Assembly (NCBI GenBank): GCA_014529385.2 | Contig: CM043957.1 | Span: forward strand, 68,874,503-68,938,502 | Reading direction: 5' to 3' | Origin: Adiantum capillus-veneris | Lineage: Eukaryota; Streptophyta; Polypodiopsida; Polypodiales; Pteridaceae | Length of the DNA: 64,000 nt | Part shown: piece after piece, positions 61,101 to 64,000 of the stretch | Layout of the letters: the number at the start of each line of letters is the position of its first letter | How positions within the stretch are numbered: the stretch's first letter is position 1 | The notes under the pieces: generated by a model | Seen by the model: only the letters and a program-made list of their open reading frames with translations | What the model was told of the DNA's origin: nothing | The model's database searches: none | Program-made: the position numbers and the translations under genes

Positions 61101-62103
61101 CATACGCGTGTGAAAGTATGCGTCTGCAAACGTATGTTTCAACAAACATACGCGTATGATAAAAACTATGTTTCCATTTATATTCTCCTTCACATCCAAT
61201 ATTTATATACTCTTAGTCTAGGACCAAATACAGATTCCCCTTATTTCCATTTATAACTTCCTTCATATCCGATTTCATATCTACTCTTATCAACCCATTT
61301 ATAGAGAATATAGGTCATGAATGCATATATTAGAAAACAAAAATGGATATAGTGAAGCAAGTTATTACCTGAGATTGTTCAAGAAGATGCACACGATGTT
61401 TGACATATGAATTTCTTCCAATACGCTTTCTGCACACATCCTTCTTATTGGGTGAAACACGAGTGTTAGACATCCAAAAAGAGAAGATCAACTCTTTCTC
61501 ATCAGGTGTTATGAAGCCACGATCCATGGGCTGTCGAGCACACAAAGAGATTGGCAAATTGCCATCACCTGCTGCCCTCAACCGATTCTTTGCAGCTATG
61601 AAGTTCCTCTTGTGCAAATTTAGCAACTTAGATGCAGTGGAAACATTCACTTTTGAGGTATATGTACACTCAACATTCATAAGCATTGTGGTGATGAACC
61701 TTTTAAGAAAGAGCTCCTGTCCGCTCTTGGGTAATTTTATTGCATCTATTGTGTTGCGTATGGCTTCAACGAAGGTTGTGTGTGCCCTGGGCATTTCAAG
61801 GTCTCCAAGAGAAGGATGATTGACAAACTTGCACAAAATATCTGAGCGTGATGCAACATCGAGGGCCTTTGTACGCCGATTGAAGAGCATAACAAGGTCA
61901 TTGCAAAGTCTTTGACGCTTTGCATCATCAGCACCATTTTGATCATTATCTTCCTCACCGGCTACTTGCTCAAGCTTGTTCTTAGCACGCTGCTCCCTCT
62001 TTCTCCTAGCATGATATTCCTTGACCGCATCAACAACATACCTAGCACACAGTTCACAGTGAGGCTGAGAGCAGTCACATACAGTGTGAGATTCTTGCTC
62101 CAT
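58169..62103 (-). pseudogene. DDE-type transposase, four exons, decayed
   Basis: Exons 62103-61369, 60268-59516, 59438-59246 and 59062-58169 have GT/AG borders and would encode ~858 residues. Exon 1 starts MEQESHTVCDCSQPHCELC, a Cys-rich patch, and ends SPNKKDVCRKRI...EQSQ. Exon 2 has VELFLNFKEQYPEIVI, a second Cys region (YTCCCISH, CHCQCNICKDNGGC, SGQCKRCVPDKLDFC) and the first catalytic-type motif VVDFAENYSFKEQNEIQ. Exon 3 has VWSDGAASQFKARRPFYFL. Exon 4 has SWNFFGSRHGKGEHNGAGA, then TRSMHSVSAY, LSCFCSAC and a C-terminus FYYRMINEQTYELL. I recall this order from transposase-like animal proteins. Lesions: a 1-nt shift near 59571, TAG 58824-58822, a frameshift near 58610 and TGA 58382-58380. 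Confidence 0.82.
60269..61368 (-). repeat. Transposase intron 1 with ~174-bp tandem repeats
   Basis: A 1.1-kb intron whose first two thirds (60330-61090) hold three to four copies of a ~174-bp unit. CCTTGGTACGTACCAGTGG recurs near 60422, 60597 and 60770. Units are dense in AACCAGT, ACCGGT and CACATG. The intron has GT at 61368-61367 and AG at 60270-60269. Confidence 0.88.
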
Positions 62104-62519
62104 GCTAGAGAGGGAGAGATTGAGCGAGGTGATAGGCCTATAGAGAGCAAGAGCAGTATATGACAACAATAGATGTGTGATAGGCCTACAAAGTAAAACA
62201 GCAATCTGTGCTCCTACACAGAGAGTTAGAGAGAGACAGGAAAACGAGAGAGCGGGAAGACAAAGAGCTGGCTGACGTGCATAGTTAAGAGCTACAGATC
62301 CGTCTTCTATATTTGAAAAAGAGACGTGGAAATAGTAATGGTGTAAAGAGCTGGCTGACGTGCATAGTTAAGAGGTACAGAGCCGTCTTCTATATTTAAC
62401 AAAAAGATGTGGAAATTCTATATTTAATTAAAAATCTGTTCAAAAGAATATATCGAATTGAACTAATAGAGATGGTTTTATGTACCGGTTATAAAACCTC
62501 TGTCCGGGACAAGGTTTTT
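62104..62519 (-). promoter_or_regulatory. Transposase 5' region with 83-bp tandem duplication
   Basis: AAAGAGCTGGCTGACGTGCA begins at 62262 and again at 62345; the two ~75-83-bp copies share ACAGAKCCGTCTTCTATATTT. The copies lie 160-310 bp upstream of the transposase start. A TACCGGTTATAAAACC motif at 62483-62498 lies close to the right end. Confidence 0.7.
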
Positions 62520-62544
62520 GGTCCACCTATTCATGCATCCACCC
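62520..62544 (-). repeat. Right terminal inverted repeat
   Basis: Reverse complement of 53196-53220 with two mismatches, immediately followed by GGTA. Confidence 0.9.
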
Positions 62545-62548
62545 GGTA
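62545..62548. other. Right target-site duplication GGTA
   Basis: Same four bases as at 53192-53195; the fifth base differs (T before the left copy, A after the right copy), so the duplication is 4 bp. Confidence 0.75.
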
Positions 62549-64000
62549 AGTCGTATAGATTGTTTACACATAAAAACAATCTTAATGAAGAGTCGTACTC
62601 GCCTTGAACTATCGTATAGAAAAAGGACACTATCTCTGAGGCATTGAGAAGAGAAACACCTCACAAGAAAACAGGAATGACTCATAGTCATGAGACTCGT
62701 ATCCAAGTGATGTACCACAATGTAACTCATAGTCAAAACTATGGTAAAAGAACCACCAAGACAAAGTGTCAACCATCTGCTGAAACTGATCCTCATGCCT
62801 TGCATGTAAGGACAAAACATCTCAAGTGTATACTACATTTGCAACTTTGTGCATAATGAGGGTAGACATTCTTTAAATCCCAACACTGTAGTGAAACAAC
62901 TAGAAGTTCACAAGAGAAGTTCATGGCTCCTAGCCTAGCTTGAAGTCGGACAAGCCTTGCTTACCAAATCCTAGTTGTGTCTTGCACCAATCAAGAAATA
63001 ACAACAACTCAAGCAGCTCTAGTCTTGCATCTTATAACTTCTCACATGCCTTAGATGTGGCGCATACATAGCATACAAAATTTGCTTGATGATAGGTTAT
63101 CTCAAAGACAAGAGAGTTGAACACAACTCTGTTTTTCCCACACAAAGGAGAAAGCGTGTCTCACCAAAGTATTAAAAAGTCTCAATGGGACAACGTCTAG
63201 AATTATGCCTTGCATATTCCCTGTTGAAATCTCTTACACATGCTTGTAGCAGTGTGTCATGTAGCTCTGGAGCAAGGAAACCATAATAGATGTAATCACA
63301 GGCGAGATAGCATCTTCATGCATCAAAAAAGATGTACCCTTACTCAACATACGAGGTCATGCCCAATTCATAAAGTATGCCTTGTCATGCGAGTAGGAGG
63401 AATACCAATTCATGCAAGCAACAAAAATCCCAAGCAACATGTTACATACGATGGTCTACTAGTACTCCAATACAGCATACACCTTGTGTGACCACTCTAC
63501 CCACCTTGTGAAGAAGAGTATGCTTCAATTCATAGGTTATGTCTCGTAGATACAAACGAAACATACTTTACATGCCAAAACTACTTGTAGTCTTCATAAG
63601 ACCTCGCAACTGGGAGTGTTCATATGTGCACAAAGACATGGCATCCATGATAGTAAGTTCAAAGTACTCTGGATAGATAAAAGAACGTAAGCTGCTCAGA
63701 AACTTCGTAGAATGTGCAATCAGCTCATACACCTCTTGTGTATGACTTCAATTTGATAACTTAGAAGCATACCATGACATGAAAGCCACTGCTTCCTAAC
63801 CATCATATACATATAGAATAAAGATAGGTAGGTGCCAGTAGGATAGTGTCAAGCAGTAGGTGACTTTACCATGAGCAACGACCATCATTGCACCATAAGT
63901 GACTACAAGCGCTTCAAAATAACATGCCGTGCATTCTTGAATCTCCTTGAGAGAGCTTGTCATATCGACTCAAGCAACATAAAAATATGTTTGTAATCCT
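62549..64000. other. Unassigned DNA right of the DNA transposon
   Basis: No supported gene. Short frames on both strands without motifs. Moderately AT-rich sequence with no repeat family recognised. Confidence 0.4.

Overview
This window looks like a repeat-dense, gene-poor stretch of nuclear DNA from a land plant. The grounds are: interstitial TTTAGGG-type telomeric repeats, plant-type Ty1/copia and Ty3/gypsy retrotransposons primed from initiator-Met tRNA, plant LINEs with a DUF4283-like ORF1, many dinucleotide microsatellites, and one recognisable host gene of the plant-specific WEB/PMI (chloroplast photorelocation, DUF827) family. Nothing in the sequence fixes the species. A large, repeat-rich genome such as a fern, lycophyte, bryophyte or gymnosperm would fit, but that is inference.

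Layout. 1-2.7 kb: decayed gypsy integrase followed by a retropepsin remnant. 4.5-5.2 kb: a long inverted repeat. 7.36-12.87 kb: an almost complete copia element (192-bp LTRs, ATATT target duplication, PBS, PPT) whose polyprotein has one in-frame TGA. 13.4-17.3 kb: a decayed coiled-coil coding region ending at a polypurine tract and an LTR-like start. 18.9-22.4 kb: a gag-only LTR retrotransposon with two ~850-bp LTRs. 23-24 kb: BED-finger-like and gypsy integrase C-terminal remnants. 25.7-29 kb: the WEB-family gene on the minus strand. 29.6-33.2 kb: a LINE split by a solo-LTR-like insert. 33.3-35.4 kb: a gypsy remnant truncated at a damaged copia element (35.4-38.6 kb). 38.6-39.0 kb: seven ~26-bp palindromes. 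39.6-40.4 kb: an intact LINE ORF1. 41.1-44.9 kb: a minisatellite, a ~178-bp satellite made of paired dyads, and telomere-like repeats. 44.9-47.3 kb: a non-autonomous LTR element. 48.5-50.3 kb: eight copies of a 20-bp palindrome at about 280-bp spacing.

The main result is at 53,196-62,544. Two convergent transcription units are bounded by a ~25-bp terminal inverted repeat (23 of 25 positions match by eye) and flanked on both sides by GGTA. This reads as a ~9.35-kb DNA transposon. The minus-strand gene is a four-exon DDE-type transposase. Its motifs (DFAENY, SDGAASQFK, HGKGE) resemble a transposase-like family I remember from cnidarians and arthropods. The plus-strand side carries a RING-type zinc-finger gene and an FCP1/HAD-like gene. 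ACCGGT/ACCAGT-rich minisatellites lie in one intron of each unit, between the two units and just inside the ends, so the parts look like one evolved element. All three reading frames carry stops or frameshifts, so this copy is probably dead, but intact relatives may exist elsewhere in the same genome.
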